Position numbers and translations under genes: made by a program. From positions 1 to 38,145 of the IMG/VR virus record IMGVR_UViG_3300047326_000087: a DNA stretch of 38,145 nucleotides, one strand, 5' to 3'. Positions 18,901 through 25,489 of the stretch are shown one piece after another (within the stretch, counting starts at the first letter, position 1; every line of letters starts with the position of its first letter). Source of the DNA: a virus. The notes beneath the pieces were generated by a model. It had not been told where the DNA came from and searched no databases. It saw nothing but the letters and a program-made list of their open reading frames with translations.

Positions 18901-20941
18901 GACCAGTAATGAGAAGGGACAAAACATTGACGACATCTTGCCCTGCATACGGAGTTGATGTGATAGCGGGGGAGGGTTGATTTACATCTTGCTCGACATA
19001 GTCATCGCCAAAAAGAACAAGCGTTCCAATACCCTCCTTCCATCGATAAACGAAACCATCCGGATCGTAGAAAACCCTATTGACATTAGTGCTTTGAACT
19101 TGCTGAAAGTCTTGATTGAGATAATCGGCTTCGGTAGGAACAAGACCCGCGAGTATTCCACTTCGGTTTTTCACGAATGCTGATTGGAAAATCCCTTTGT
19201 TCTCGGGCAAAAGCGGTGGGACACTATTCATCTGAACACCGGTTGTTGAGTCAAACTTGATATCAAATGGAGTCAGCGGATCGTATAGTGCTCCGTTGTA
19301 AACATCGACCGAGGGCTTTAGATTGACAATTCCGTAGTCAAAATACCCAGCATTGTCAGTGCCATTCACCTCAATACTGTTGAATCCACCACTGTAGTTA
19401 GATGTGGCCTCATTGACAATTCCTGCAAATACATGACATCCTTTATCTACCGAGATAAATTGATTACGCATTGCGTTCCAAATCCAGTTCGGAAAATCAC
19501 TTCCTACGAAGTAGGCTTTTTCAACTGATGAGCTATTTTCAGAGTTGAAATACTCGGCGAGATTATTGACTTGCGCTTGAGCGCTTTGCATCCAAGTGAC
19601 GCCTGAAAACGAGCTTTGTAATCCAGCAGTAAGCGTCGTGTCCTGACGAGTCTGAGAACGCATATAGATATTGACCACATCCATCGCCTGAATAATGAGT
19701 TTTCCGTTGTAGTGAAGACGCATTTTGTTTCGGACATACTTGAGATTAGCATTGCTTTGATGTGATGTATTGTTTGAACTTGAAGCAATCGTCATCTGCG
19801 TATAAAGACTTTCGACAATGGCTGTGAATAATCCTACTTCTGAACTACTCAATCCTTCATTACCGAGGGCGATACTGCCTTCCAACGCAGAAGGATCAAT
19901 CGAAACGCTTGTAGCATTTCCATTGAACTGAATCTGATAGCCGATACTTTCTATAACGGCTTGGACTTGTTTACCAAGATAAGCATATGGCTCAACGATG
20001 AATGAAATTGTAGAAGCGCCTCGACTATTGCGTGAAATATTCAGCTCTTGCTTTCTATCGGAAATTAATTGATTGAGCGATTGAACTCCAAGCTGCACAA
20101 ACTGATTCTGGTATAGTATGTTTGTAGAATCATAGAGAGCCTGGTCGATATCATTGCCAGTGATACGCATCAGCTGATATGGATCGATTAGTGATAGAGT
20201 AAATGATCCCTCATTGAGATGAATTGATGTCGTAGTTTTGACGCTCTTGCAAGTCGTTAGCTCAATAACACCCGTTCCTTCTCCAAAGGTCGAACGAAAG
20301 CTGTTTGGAATGTTTGTGATCCAAGATGTTGTGAGATTGTCCTGCGACATCGCAACGACTTCTCGAACACGATTGACGATACTGGTGAATTGAGAGAGAG
20401 AATTGTTGATTGGTGTCTGTAAATCTGCCTGTCCAAATGCTGATGGGAGTGAATTGATATTATCAGTCAAACTGAATATCATTCCAAGAAGACTTTCATC
20501 TACGCCACCAATAGCGGATGAAATCTGGGCAATTTTTGCCAGCTTCTCGTAGTTTGAAATCTGTTTACACTTGTTCTGAAAGAGAACTTTAGTAGCCTTG
20601 TAAAAGAGCTTATCCTGAGCATCCATTAGATCTGGACGATAGTTGTCAGCAAGGGAGGTAAATGCACGCTTCTTTACAAGGACTGTTATGTCAGGATCTT
20701 GCATTAGCACATTGAGAATATCTGGCTTAGGCGCAAAAAAGTTCGGACGACGAGATCCTTGCTCATAGTAGCTTCGTTGAGCGGTGGTCTGATCAAATGA
20801 GCTTGCCAGACCCCCCAATGATCCATACTGCAAGTTTGTGCCAGTTTGAGCTATATTGATCGCGACATCTTTGCTGCCACCCACATTATATTGCTGGGCA
20901 AGCATTTCTCCAAGGCCGGTTAGTGTATCGTCTGTCGTCAT
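15968..20941 (-). CDS. Baseplate hub protein (gp27/gpD-like), 1657 aa
   Basis: Two parts look like tail hub proteins. Residues about 235-265 have the first hub barrel signature (GSFTLSLIDPYQLMRI). Residues about 1345-1400 have the late hub signature: GNLTIVGNEYQQPGEVIYIE, then FYVESVSQDFTFGSGFTTSIKV. Hub proteins join the tube end to the spike. Typical hubs are about 300-500 aa, so most of this protein is extra: helical segments near 750-860 and 1170-1200 and an Asn/Gln-rich C-terminus (a QSQQNN-type tract near 1610). No peptidase or lysozyme motif was recognised. It starts at ATG 20941 with a weak ribosome binding site, after the 275-aa gene and directly before the spike gene, which is the expected order. 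Confidence 0.75.
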   Translation of the reverse strand: MTTDDTLTGLGEMLAQQYNVGGSKDVAINIAQTGTNLQYGSLGGLASSFDQTTAQRSYYEQGSRRPNFFAPKPDILNVLMQDPDITVLVKKRAFTSLADNYRPDLMDAQDKLFYKATKVLFQNKCKQISNYEKLAKIAQISSAIGGVDESLLGMIFSLTDNINSLPSAFGQADLQTPINNSLSQFTSIVNRVREVVAMSQDNLTTSWITNIPNSFRSTFGEGTGVIELTTCKSVKTTTSIHLNEGSFTLSLIDPYQLMRITGNDIDQALYDSTNILYQNQFVQLGVQSLNQLISDRKQELNISRNSRGASTISFIVEPYAYLGKQVQAVIESIGYQIQFNGNATSVSIDPSALEGSIALGNEGLSSSEVGLFTAIVESLYTQMTIASSSNNTSHQSNANLKYVRNKMRLHYNGKLIIQAMDVVNIYMRSQTRQDTTLTAGLQSSFSGVTWMQSAQAQVNNLAEYFNSENSSSVEKAYFVGSDFPNWIWNAMRNQFISVDKGCHVFAGIVNEATSNYSGGFNSIEVNGTDNAGYFDYGIVNLKPSVDVYNGALYDPLTPFDIKFDSTTGVQMNSVPPLLPENKGIFQSAFVKNRSGILAGLVPTEADYLNQDFQQVQSTNVNRVFYDPDGFVYRWKEGIGTLVLFGDDYVEQDVNQPSPAITSTPYAGQDVVNVLSLLITGQPYNYATFYKAATEFGGQARDQTTGQDAANSYFRGLETSLKSRNFLYGNFVPFKKLTIDEKSYAGMLSNQLSASNFNDQLNQLLQERADAANQIASLTGNQSGTAGNSSDVSIAVSLAQQTLTNLDARIAEQITNITTALNKINAPVSIYGNDISFAYSPSLSTLGSQTAANPIARRNLRRELAFLTRRLIYKVRANEDINLVIVDDAYDKDSDIQAFEKSFSNMSLFESDYVTIKDQIKTVAAILELEVFSNSQGHIEIRNPQYNRTPSSVFYNMLRLKNETGVQVFPQFLEDLYANQVDTLLTSIGTLEDEIRLFCLAAGYVDDASCVGFISSTGGTLQVPNTGNNSTIFSFLSNEASGKVSGQDLRYIMQTSNPDAVLDSVNNALNGDATGTSLANQSNLKNTFDVGRVAWLLQTNFPSTTTSNYKGQFEQLPTIALQASSQNRYQTILTRLQATTGEPFDITQLLGSATAIPPVPPISSSNLLLILNGISQKVAARQTAIKSAANALKNLQESITLDTQNNNTTNNILAPNLNNSKTIPQMFEHMIEDESYDDLGPGSGARYVINNVNIKSMSITERRPNYTSVYVTGNYGDQFLNTQVPQELTIFQNGNALTTAGAVDYDLWRQYGISLPTQVKAPFLSDPQTQLAPYAVSLLNKERKTILSGNLTIVGNEYQQPGEVIYIEHLDQLFYVESVSQDFTFGSGFTTSIKVCYGHSPGEYIPTPYDVIGKLLYKNKDITNYVHHKQGNSFNQEHIGTIVGNTNPQTIDPSEALGDITGGEYSTSNTDTLSKIFQQAPGALSSASGNYLPVLELRVFFNSEQSPFTNANSYAIALANAVYQYLIGGNGTTTNPNPTSQTQNNPKSLAQFVQTNQQRQILVKAIDSSSKIAGEFRYPSGKAFYYARDGLGKTGSGGSTNTISAIPSIQSQQNNQTTQSATTAAQSQQQQLIDQVIYTSIVDCWIVYTNTANPQGAT

Positions 20942-20958
20942 TGTCGTATGCTTATTTC

Positions 20959-21786
20959 TTACTGATTACCGAGAGTCGCGCCCGTAAAAGTGAGAGGTGG
21001 CCCGCCTGGACTATTGTTGCTTGGACCATCGATTGCACTATGTTGCCAGCCGAATTCGTTTGTTCGGTAGCCTCGGCGCTGCGTGACTGTGAATTGAATA
21101 TCGTAGTCGAAAAGCCCAAGTCGCTCAGCACTTTCTGTGAACGAAAATGAGTTGAAGTATCCTCGGAAAACCCAGCCCGTATAGTATAACTCTATTCCAA
21201 GGGCCAATGAGGCAAGCGTTGGTATATTCTGTGGCAAGATATTTTGACTGGCTGGATTTAGCCCGAGAAGTCCCGCGGTAGCATTGACTACTGATGTATT
21301 CAGTCCATTGAGATTTCCAAGAGCACTATTGACCGCGTCTCCCACGCCACTGATTGAGTTTTCAGCGGCAAGTGTGAGTCCGATTGGATCGAATGTATAC
21401 TGTTCAGATCGGTATATCTCATAGAGCACATTGAGTCCTTCAATGCCAGAACTACCGGTATGTCCGTTGATAGATAGGGTCATCAGCTCTTCGCCCCAGT
21501 ATTGGATTACGAATCCACCTTTGGTAAGCTCTTTGTTGATGATTTTTGAGGTGCTATATTTGACGCTTTGCGGATTGATATACATATTGATGACACCGAC
21601 TTGTGGAACAAACCAGTGCATAATGTTGCGAGTGACTGTGCCTGTAAGCTGACTTGGAACATTACTCGATGGGAGTCCTGAACCCGATGCATTAGAGATT
21701 GGGGCGACACCAAGAGCTTGAGCTGCTGTGCCAAGAGTATTGGCCACGGCATTTCCTGCTTGAACTGCTGCGTTTAGGAGTCCCAT
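20959..21786 (-). CDS. Tail tube initiator / baseplate hub-associated protein, 275 aa
   Basis: An Ala-rich N-terminus is followed by a beta core (NMYINPQSVKYSTSKIINKE, GGFVIQYWGEELMTLSINGH) and a C-terminal strand set (WVFRGYFNSFSFTESAERLG, then DIQFTVTQRRGY). The NPQSV...GG...QYWGEEL pattern resembles proteins that start tube polymerisation or link tube to hub in contractile tails. I cannot see a clear LysM domain. The ATG has GAGG nine bases upstream, within the end of the tape measure gene. Its position between tape measure and hub genes supports the call. An alternative is a generic baseplate central protein. Confidence 0.6.
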   Translation of the reverse strand: MGLLNAAVQAGNAVANTLGTAAQALGVAPISNASGSGLPSSNVPSQLTGTVTRNIMHWFVPQVGVINMYINPQSVKYSTSKIINKELTKGGFVIQYWGEELMTLSINGHTGSSGIEGLNVLYEIYRSEQYTFDPIGLTLAAENSISGVGDAVNSALGNLNGLNTSVVNATAGLLGLNPASQNILPQNIPTLASLALGIELYYTGWVFRGYFNSFSFTESAERLGLFDYDIQFTVTQRRGYRTNEFGWQHSAIDGPSNNSPGGPPLTFTGATLGNQ

Positions 21787-21788
21787 TT

Positions 21789-23864
21789 TTAGTTGCCTCT
21801 CGGAACCATACCAGGAGTTTTGGCAAGGTTATTGTAGTTGGATATTGTTGTCTTGACATTCGATGAGGTAGATTTGGCAACTACTTCGAGACCATCAGGA
21901 GTTGTCACGGTAATATGTAGGTTCACATTTTGAACACCGTGGTTTATCATAGCGTCTTTGTGTGCCGCGTTTCCAGGAGAGGTTGTTGCAGAATGATTAC
22001 CCATTAGCTTATTGCCAGGCATTGGATGAGAAGCCATTGACTTCTGGAGAGTTTCATTGATATCGGGCTTTATGGCATTCATTGCGGCATCTTTCATTCC
22101 TTTAGCAAGGAGCCCTCCCGTCACGGCTGTTCCAGCCATTGCGCCTGCACCCATTGCACCGACTTGGTTGCTTGCATTGAATGTTTTACCAGCAGCAAGA
22201 GACTCTGCTTGACCACGAGACATTAATCCAGCGTTATCAGCCCGCTGCTCATTGAGGTCTTTCAATGGACTATTATTACCAGCGAGGTCTTTGATATCCA
22301 TACCAGCCGAGAGAGCGGTAGCCGTTGCTATTTGTTGTAGTGATTGAGTCATGCTCTTGAACATATTACTGTTCTCATTTTGGATTTCATTACCCTTATT
22401 CATTACCGATTCAAGTCCTTTGCTTCCGCTCATCTCAGCAAATGATTTTGTGTCTTTATTTTTGAGAGCTTCCAAGATGTGAGTTGCTTGCTCATCGGTT
22501 GAGCCTTTGCCGATACCAAAAATACCACTTTGAAGCATCGTGCGCTGTTTCATAAACTGGGCGGCTGCTGCTGGGTCATTCGCAGCATCTTTGAGACTCA
22601 CAATATTACCGCCCATCTTCTGGCGCATAACCTTCTCAGTCATCTCCATTACCTGGTCAGTTTTTCCTTCACGCATCATTTCTTCGAGTTTGAAAGCACC
22701 CTGCAATCCTCCTGGTCCTCCTGATTGAGATGATATGTAGGCTTTCTGAGCTACCGTGAGTCCAGATACCTGCTTTATCATATCTCCGGTCAATTCCGCC
22801 GCAGCTTGACTCGTGAGACCCGTGCTTTGCAAGGCTCCACTATAGCGTCCGAGAATAGTTGCGGCGGCTGCCGTGTTATCACCCGTGTATTTGAATGTCT
22901 GCGCCACATCATCCATTACTTTCTTGACATCGGCAAACCTAAGTCCAAGAGTCTGTGCTGAATTAGAGATCGTAGCGAAAAACTCAGCGCTTTTTTGAGC
23001 TGATTGCTGACTGGTGAGTTTACCGTTTGCATTCGCCAAGTCTTCAAAACCTTTAGTCAATTCCTCGGTCACTATACTCATGCTTTCGCCAGAACCGCTC
23101 ATTAGTTTCATTGCAGTCGATAAACCAGATGTTTGGTTAGTTGCGCCATCTCCTGATGTTATAATGCTCTTCATAAATCCTGGTATTGTTCCAAGTGCGG
23201 CGGCATACCCGAAAACTTCTTTGCTATCCATACTGTTAGCATCGGCAGATTTATTGACAAAGTCAGTAAATGTAGCAGTCATCGAACTAAGATCTTTTAG
23301 CTTGAGCCTATTGTCATCGAATAGGGAATTGAGATCTCCTGTTGATGCTGCAAGTCCTATGAATGAGTTAGTCATTCTTTCGGCCGCTCCTGCATTTGAA
23401 AGGAAGTTATTTATTCCAGCCATTGCTGCATCTGGAATACCAAGCTTTTTCATTGCCGCATCTAAATCCCCAATATGAGTATCTATAGCGTTGATGCCAG
23501 CCGCGGTGCTATCTTTGAAGTCATCAAAGACATCCGTTTTGATTGCTACCGTTCCTACTTGTAATAGCTTCTTTGACAAGCTATCAACTCCCAATGTAGC
23601 CTGATTGGCGCCATTCATTATGTCTATAAAGCTTTTGTTGTCTATATTGGACATAGAGCTAATCATACTTTGAATAGCGCTCGTGTATTTATTGGTGGCA
23701 GCGGTCGCTCTATCAGCTCCTCCGGCGGCCTCGGCTCCAAATTCACCCATTGAACTCATCACATTTTGGATTGTGCCACCCACAAGACTCATCGCTGATT
23801 GGAAAAGAGTGGCGCTCTTTGTAGCGTTGTCTAAGCTTGTAGTATCGACATTATCAATGGCCAT
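21789..23864 (-). CDS. Tail tape measure protein, 691 aa
   Basis: The protein is low in aromatic residues, rich in Ala, Ser, Met, Lys and Gln, and predicted to be mostly helical, with a Gly/Ala-rich hydrophobic stretch near residues 565-590. It follows a frameshifting chaperone pair and precedes the hub genes, the standard place for the tape measure. In known tails about 0.15 nm of tail corresponds to each residue, so 691 residues would imply a tail near 100 nm. That is short next to the very large baseplate proteins. The start ATG has only a weak GGA upstream, and the gene begins 7 bases after the chaperone ORF. No peptidoglycan hydrolase domain was seen. Confidence 0.8.
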   Translation of the reverse strand: MAIDNVDTTSLDNATKSATLFQSAMSLVGGTIQNVMSSMGEFGAEAAGGADRATAATNKYTSAIQSMISSMSNIDNKSFIDIMNGANQATLGVDSLSKKLLQVGTVAIKTDVFDDFKDSTAAGINAIDTHIGDLDAAMKKLGIPDAAMAGINNFLSNAGAAERMTNSFIGLAASTGDLNSLFDDNRLKLKDLSSMTATFTDFVNKSADANSMDSKEVFGYAAALGTIPGFMKSIITSGDGATNQTSGLSTAMKLMSGSGESMSIVTEELTKGFEDLANANGKLTSQQSAQKSAEFFATISNSAQTLGLRFADVKKVMDDVAQTFKYTGDNTAAAATILGRYSGALQSTGLTSQAAAELTGDMIKQVSGLTVAQKAYISSQSGGPGGLQGAFKLEEMMREGKTDQVMEMTEKVMRQKMGGNIVSLKDAANDPAAAAQFMKQRTMLQSGIFGIGKGSTDEQATHILEALKNKDTKSFAEMSGSKGLESVMNKGNEIQNENSNMFKSMTQSLQQIATATALSAGMDIKDLAGNNSPLKDLNEQRADNAGLMSRGQAESLAAGKTFNASNQVGAMGAGAMAGTAVTGGLLAKGMKDAAMNAIKPDINETLQKSMASHPMPGNKLMGNHSATTSPGNAAHKDAMINHGVQNVNLHITVTTPDGLEVVAKSTSSNVKTTISNYNNLAKTPGMVPRGN

Positions 23865-23871
23865 ATAGGTG

Positions 23872-24243
23872 TTATTCCGTTATCTTCCGTTTGCGTTTCT
23901 TCTTGCCAGTTCCGCCTTTTTCTTTGCGGGCCGCCTCTTCTCTGTTTTGCTTGTTGCTTTCTGCAATTCTTCTAATCAAATCATCTGCCTCTTCTTCTGT
24001 AGAGCTGCGTTGGTCTATCCCAACTCCAAGCATCTTTTTCACCGCTTCTGGGTTTATAAACGACCCTACAAGATAGCCTTGATTTTCGAGCAACTTATAC
24101 TCATCAGCGTAATCTTCTACCCAATTATGGAACATCCATGCTTTCATAATAGGATCCATTTCTTCTATCTCGGGGTCATCAGGGAGCTTCTGAAAGGTCT
24201 TACACAAGAACCATAGAAATCTATGGTCTGGCTCCTTGACTAT
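23872..24243 (-). CDS. Second chaperone ORF, made as a -1 frameshift extension (T-like)
   Basis: This frame is open from the end of the slippery run at 24243, without needing its own start. A -1 slip after residue 206 of the upstream gene continues as IVKEPDHRFLWFLCKTFQ and ends in a basic tail (GKKKRKRKITE). The fusion would be 206 + 123 = 329 aa. The only start-like codon near the front is TTG at 24207, 24 bases from the nearest SD-like AAGGAG (24232-24237), too far to work well. In lambda-like and many other tailed phages the two forms (G and GT) bind the tape measure and tube subunits during assembly. Composition is acidic in the middle and basic at the end. Confidence 0.8.
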   Translation of the reverse strand: MVKEPDHRFLWFLCKTFQKLPDDPEIEEMDPIMKAWMFHNWVEDYADEYKLLENQGYLVGSFINPEAVKKMLGVGIDQRSSTEEEADDLIRRIAESNKQNREEAARKEKGGTGKKKRKRKITE

Positions 24244-24270
24244 TTTTTTAGCTCGGCGGCGACCTCCTTT
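24209..24270 (-). promoter_or_regulatory. Programmed -1 ribosomal frameshift cassette
   Basis: Three elements are visible in the coding strand. First, a perfect SD-like AAAGGAGGT (24270-24262) inside the coding sequence. Second, 13 bases later, the heptamer A AAA AAA in the correct phase (24249-24243), immediately followed by TAG in frame 0. Third, a hairpin with arms GACCATAG (24228-24221) and CTATGGTT (24216-24209) and loop ATTT. The layout mirrors bacterial dnaX, where an internal SD upstream and a hairpin downstream stimulate slipping on A AAA AAG. The spacer to the hairpin, 14 nt, is longer than usual, so the SD may be the main stimulator. Confidence 0.85.
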
Positions 24271-24860
24271 GCTTGTTCGTTTGTGTTTATGCCGTATTTG
24301 CTTTGAGCTTCTGCTTTGAGTGCATTGAACTCATTGAATAGCTTGTTGACAACGATGTCTTCCAGATTTTCATCAATCCAAGAGAGCTTTCCATTGATAT
24401 CCTCAGTTCCAATGACATCTGATATTGGGTGTCCATCAATGTGAGAGATTGAGCGAGCAAGCTGCTGGCGACGGGCTTCGTAGGAAGCTTCGAGTTGAGT
24501 TTCTACCACCGAGAAAGTGGCGATAGAAGCCTCGCGAGCTTCGAAAGCTTTCAGGGTGCGGAGAGTGAAAGTATGGTCTCCGAGCTTAACATCACGAGTC
24601 ATTCGACCAATGTTGGCAAGGATTTCGATTCGTTTCTTGGCATCGGGATTGATACGCGGACCGTGAGCGATTTCTTGTGCTTTAGCGGCTCGTGCTTGGC
24701 GTATAGATGCCTCGATATCGGAAGGCGACTGTGGTGGCTGAGTCGGAGCTTGGGAAGCGGCGAATTGCTCTACTTCACCCTCTGGGGCTCCAACATTGAA
24801 TTCACGCATCTGAGGGTTTGGAACGGTCTTATTGAAGGAAGAGCTGGTAAAAGTAGCCAT
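24240..24860 (-). CDS. Tail assembly chaperone (G-like), 206 aa
   Basis: The supported start is ATG 24860, with AAGG ten bases upstream and a typical soluble N-terminus (MATFTSSSFNKTVPNPQMRE). The frame continues 53 codons further to 25019, but that part runs through non-coding palindromes and encodes a hydrophobic, implausible leader, so I reject it. The protein has a Pro/Gln/Ala-rich linker (about 30-60) and then a helical body (KKRIEILANIGRMTRD, EASYEARRQQLARSISHIDG). It ends AAELKK at a TAG directly after seven A residues in the coding strand. Position between tube and tape measure, together with the frameshift cassette, makes this the short chaperone form. It is the first gene after the terminator and IS gap. 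Confidence 0.85.
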   Translation of the reverse strand: MATFTSSSFNKTVPNPQMREFNVGAPEGEVEQFAASQAPTQPPQSPSDIEASIRQARAAKAQEIAHGPRINPDAKKRIEILANIGRMTRDVKLGDHTFTLRTLKAFEAREASIATFSVVETQLEASYEARRQQLARSISHIDGHPISDVIGTEDINGKLSWIDENLEDIVVNKLFNEFNALKAEAQSKYGINTNEQAKEVAAELKK

Positions 24861-24940
24861 AATTTGAGTGCCTTGTATAATGTTGGAATGGTCTTGCAAT
24901 AGAGATATAACGCGAGAGAAAAAGGAATGTCTTGCAATTG
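24861..24940 (-). promoter_or_regulatory. Candidate promoter/operator region with a direct repeat
   Basis: The leader of the chaperone gene holds two near-identical copies of ATTGCAAGACATTCC (24938-24924, and 24900-24885 with one extra C), 39 bases apart start to start. TTATAT lies between them, and TATACA lies 14 bases after the second TTGCAA. Spacings are not ideal for a sigma-70 promoter. A promoter here would make sense because a terminator-like hairpin ends the sheath/tube unit upstream. Confidence 0.25.
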
Positions 24941-24991
24941 GATGCGGAAATATGAGCAGATAGGGGTTAACAATGAGTAGCGAGTCAATTA

Positions 24992-25012
24992 CCACCAGCA
25001 CAAGGCTGGTGG
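24992..25012. repeat. Palindrome, left end of IS remnant
   Basis: Perfect 8-bp arms with the 5-base loop ACAAG. It matches the design and loop of the palindrome at 25366-25386. A TTAC tetranucleotide overlaps its left edge (24989-24992); the same word is the target of IS608, but this may be chance. Confidence 0.8.
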
Positions 25013-25094
25013 CTTGCATCTGAAGACTTCTCGATGCATTCGGCTAATTGACATATAGCCTGCTGTGCCTTCGGTTTGACCGCAGCACAGATGA

Positions 25095-25347
25095 GGTTAT
25101 TGCGAATATTCTTGGCAAACATATAACGAAAACCATTGCCAACACGAAATTGCCTACCATATTATATTCTGCACAAAATACCGACATAAGGTCATTGTGG
25201 ATGCGGTGGAAATAGAATTAAAGAAAATACTGGCAGAAAAAGTTCTGGGGAAGTGGTCTCTGGTCAAGAAGCACCTATTATGGTGCTGTAGGGCATGTCT
25301 CGGAAGATACTGTTAAGAAATATATTGAAGATCAACAATCACATTAA
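25095..25347 (+). pseudogene. tnpA: IS200/IS605 TnpA (Y1 HUH transposase) remnant, internally deleted and frameshifted
   Basis: Frame 1 from about 25122 reads YNENHCQHEIAYHIIFCTKY and then RHKVIVDAVEIELKKILAEK (to 25241), the N-terminal part of Y1 transposases (YHxxFxTKYR). A different frame from 25246 reads WGSGLWSRSTYYGAVGHVSE, then DTVKKYIEDQQSH and TAA at 25345-25347, the family C-terminus. The Tyr of YIEDQ (25321-25323) and its Gln (25333-25335) correspond to the catalytic Tyr and metal-ligand Gln of IS608 TnpA. The middle, including the HUH metal site, is gone (roughly 60 residues from family length about 130-155). A TGA at 25092-25094 sits upstream and no start codon follows it. Clearly non-functional. 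Confidence 0.85.
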
Positions 25348-25365
25348 TCTCGGTCGCCAATTCAT

Positions 25366-25386
25366 CCACCACGACAAGCGTGGTGG
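25366..25386. repeat. Palindrome, right end of IS remnant
   Basis: Perfect 8-bp arms CCACCACG and CGTGGTGG with loop ACAAG, 18 bases after the tnpA stop codon, followed on the plus strand by TTTT. It is the likely right-end hairpin of the element and could also act as a weak plus-strand terminator. Confidence 0.8.
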
Positions 25387-25403
25387 TTTTCTTGGCAAGA
25401 GAT

Positions 25404-25445
25404 CATAAAATCTGAAGAGACCCGGAAGAAAACCTCCGAGTCTCT
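25404..25445 (-). terminator. Probable intrinsic terminator or attenuator after the tail tube gene
   Basis: In the transcribed strand a 12-bp stem (arms AGAGACTCGGAG and TTCCGGGTCTCT with two G-U pairs, loop GTTTTC) spans 25445-25416. It is followed by TCAGATTTTAT, so the U run begins about five bases after the stem. This lies 44 bases after the tube stop codon and would separate the sheath/tube unit from the chaperone genes. The short, displaced U run makes full termination uncertain; a processing or stabilising hairpin is the alternative. Confidence 0.55.
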
Positions 25446-25489
25446 ATAGAAAACTTTCGCTAATAAGCAAGCCGAAAAAAAACGATGAA

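Larger units (their letters stand above)
24992..25386 (+). mobile_element. Degenerate IS200/IS605-like element remnant
   Basis: A broken tnpA on the plus strand (25095-25347) is bracketed by two perfect 8-bp palindromes of the same design: CCACCAGC-ACAAG-GCTGGTGG (24992-25012) and CCACCACG-ACAAG-CGTGGTGG (25366-25386). Subterminal hairpins are the recognition ends of IS200/IS605 elements, which have no inverted terminal repeats. A nested hairpin (25063-25090: CTGTGC/GCACAG outside, CGGT/ACCG inside) lies before the transposase frame. No convincing tnpB is present. The element sits between terminator and chaperone gene, against the direction of all phage genes. Confidence 0.75.

Noticed and set aside
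23014-23478. Plus-strand 154-codon frame
   Set aside because: It is the antisense shadow of the tape measure gene; the hydrophobic composition mirrors Ala/Ser codons on the other strand.
23869-24216. Plus-strand 115-codon frame opposite the second chaperone ORF
   Set aside because: It is fully antisense to a frame supported by the frameshift cassette; no ribosome binding site.
24495-24902. Plus-strand 135-codon frame opposite the first chaperone gene
   Set aside because: Antisense shadow with no recognisable domain or ribosome binding site.
24861-25019. 53-codon N-terminal extension of the chaperone gene
   Set aside because: It begins inside the left IS palindrome and encodes a hydrophobic leader unlike chaperones. 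The ATG at 24860 has a good ribosome binding site.
25000-25155. Minus-strand frame ending in SHQPCAGGN, possible TnpB C-terminus
   Set aside because: It overlaps the clearer TnpA frame, shows no zinc-finger or RuvC motif, and ends in the palindrome by chance of composition.
25271-25286. Small palindrome GCACC-TATTAT-GGTGC
   Set aside because: It lies inside the tnpA C-terminal coding remnant (STYYGAV) and is explained by those codons.
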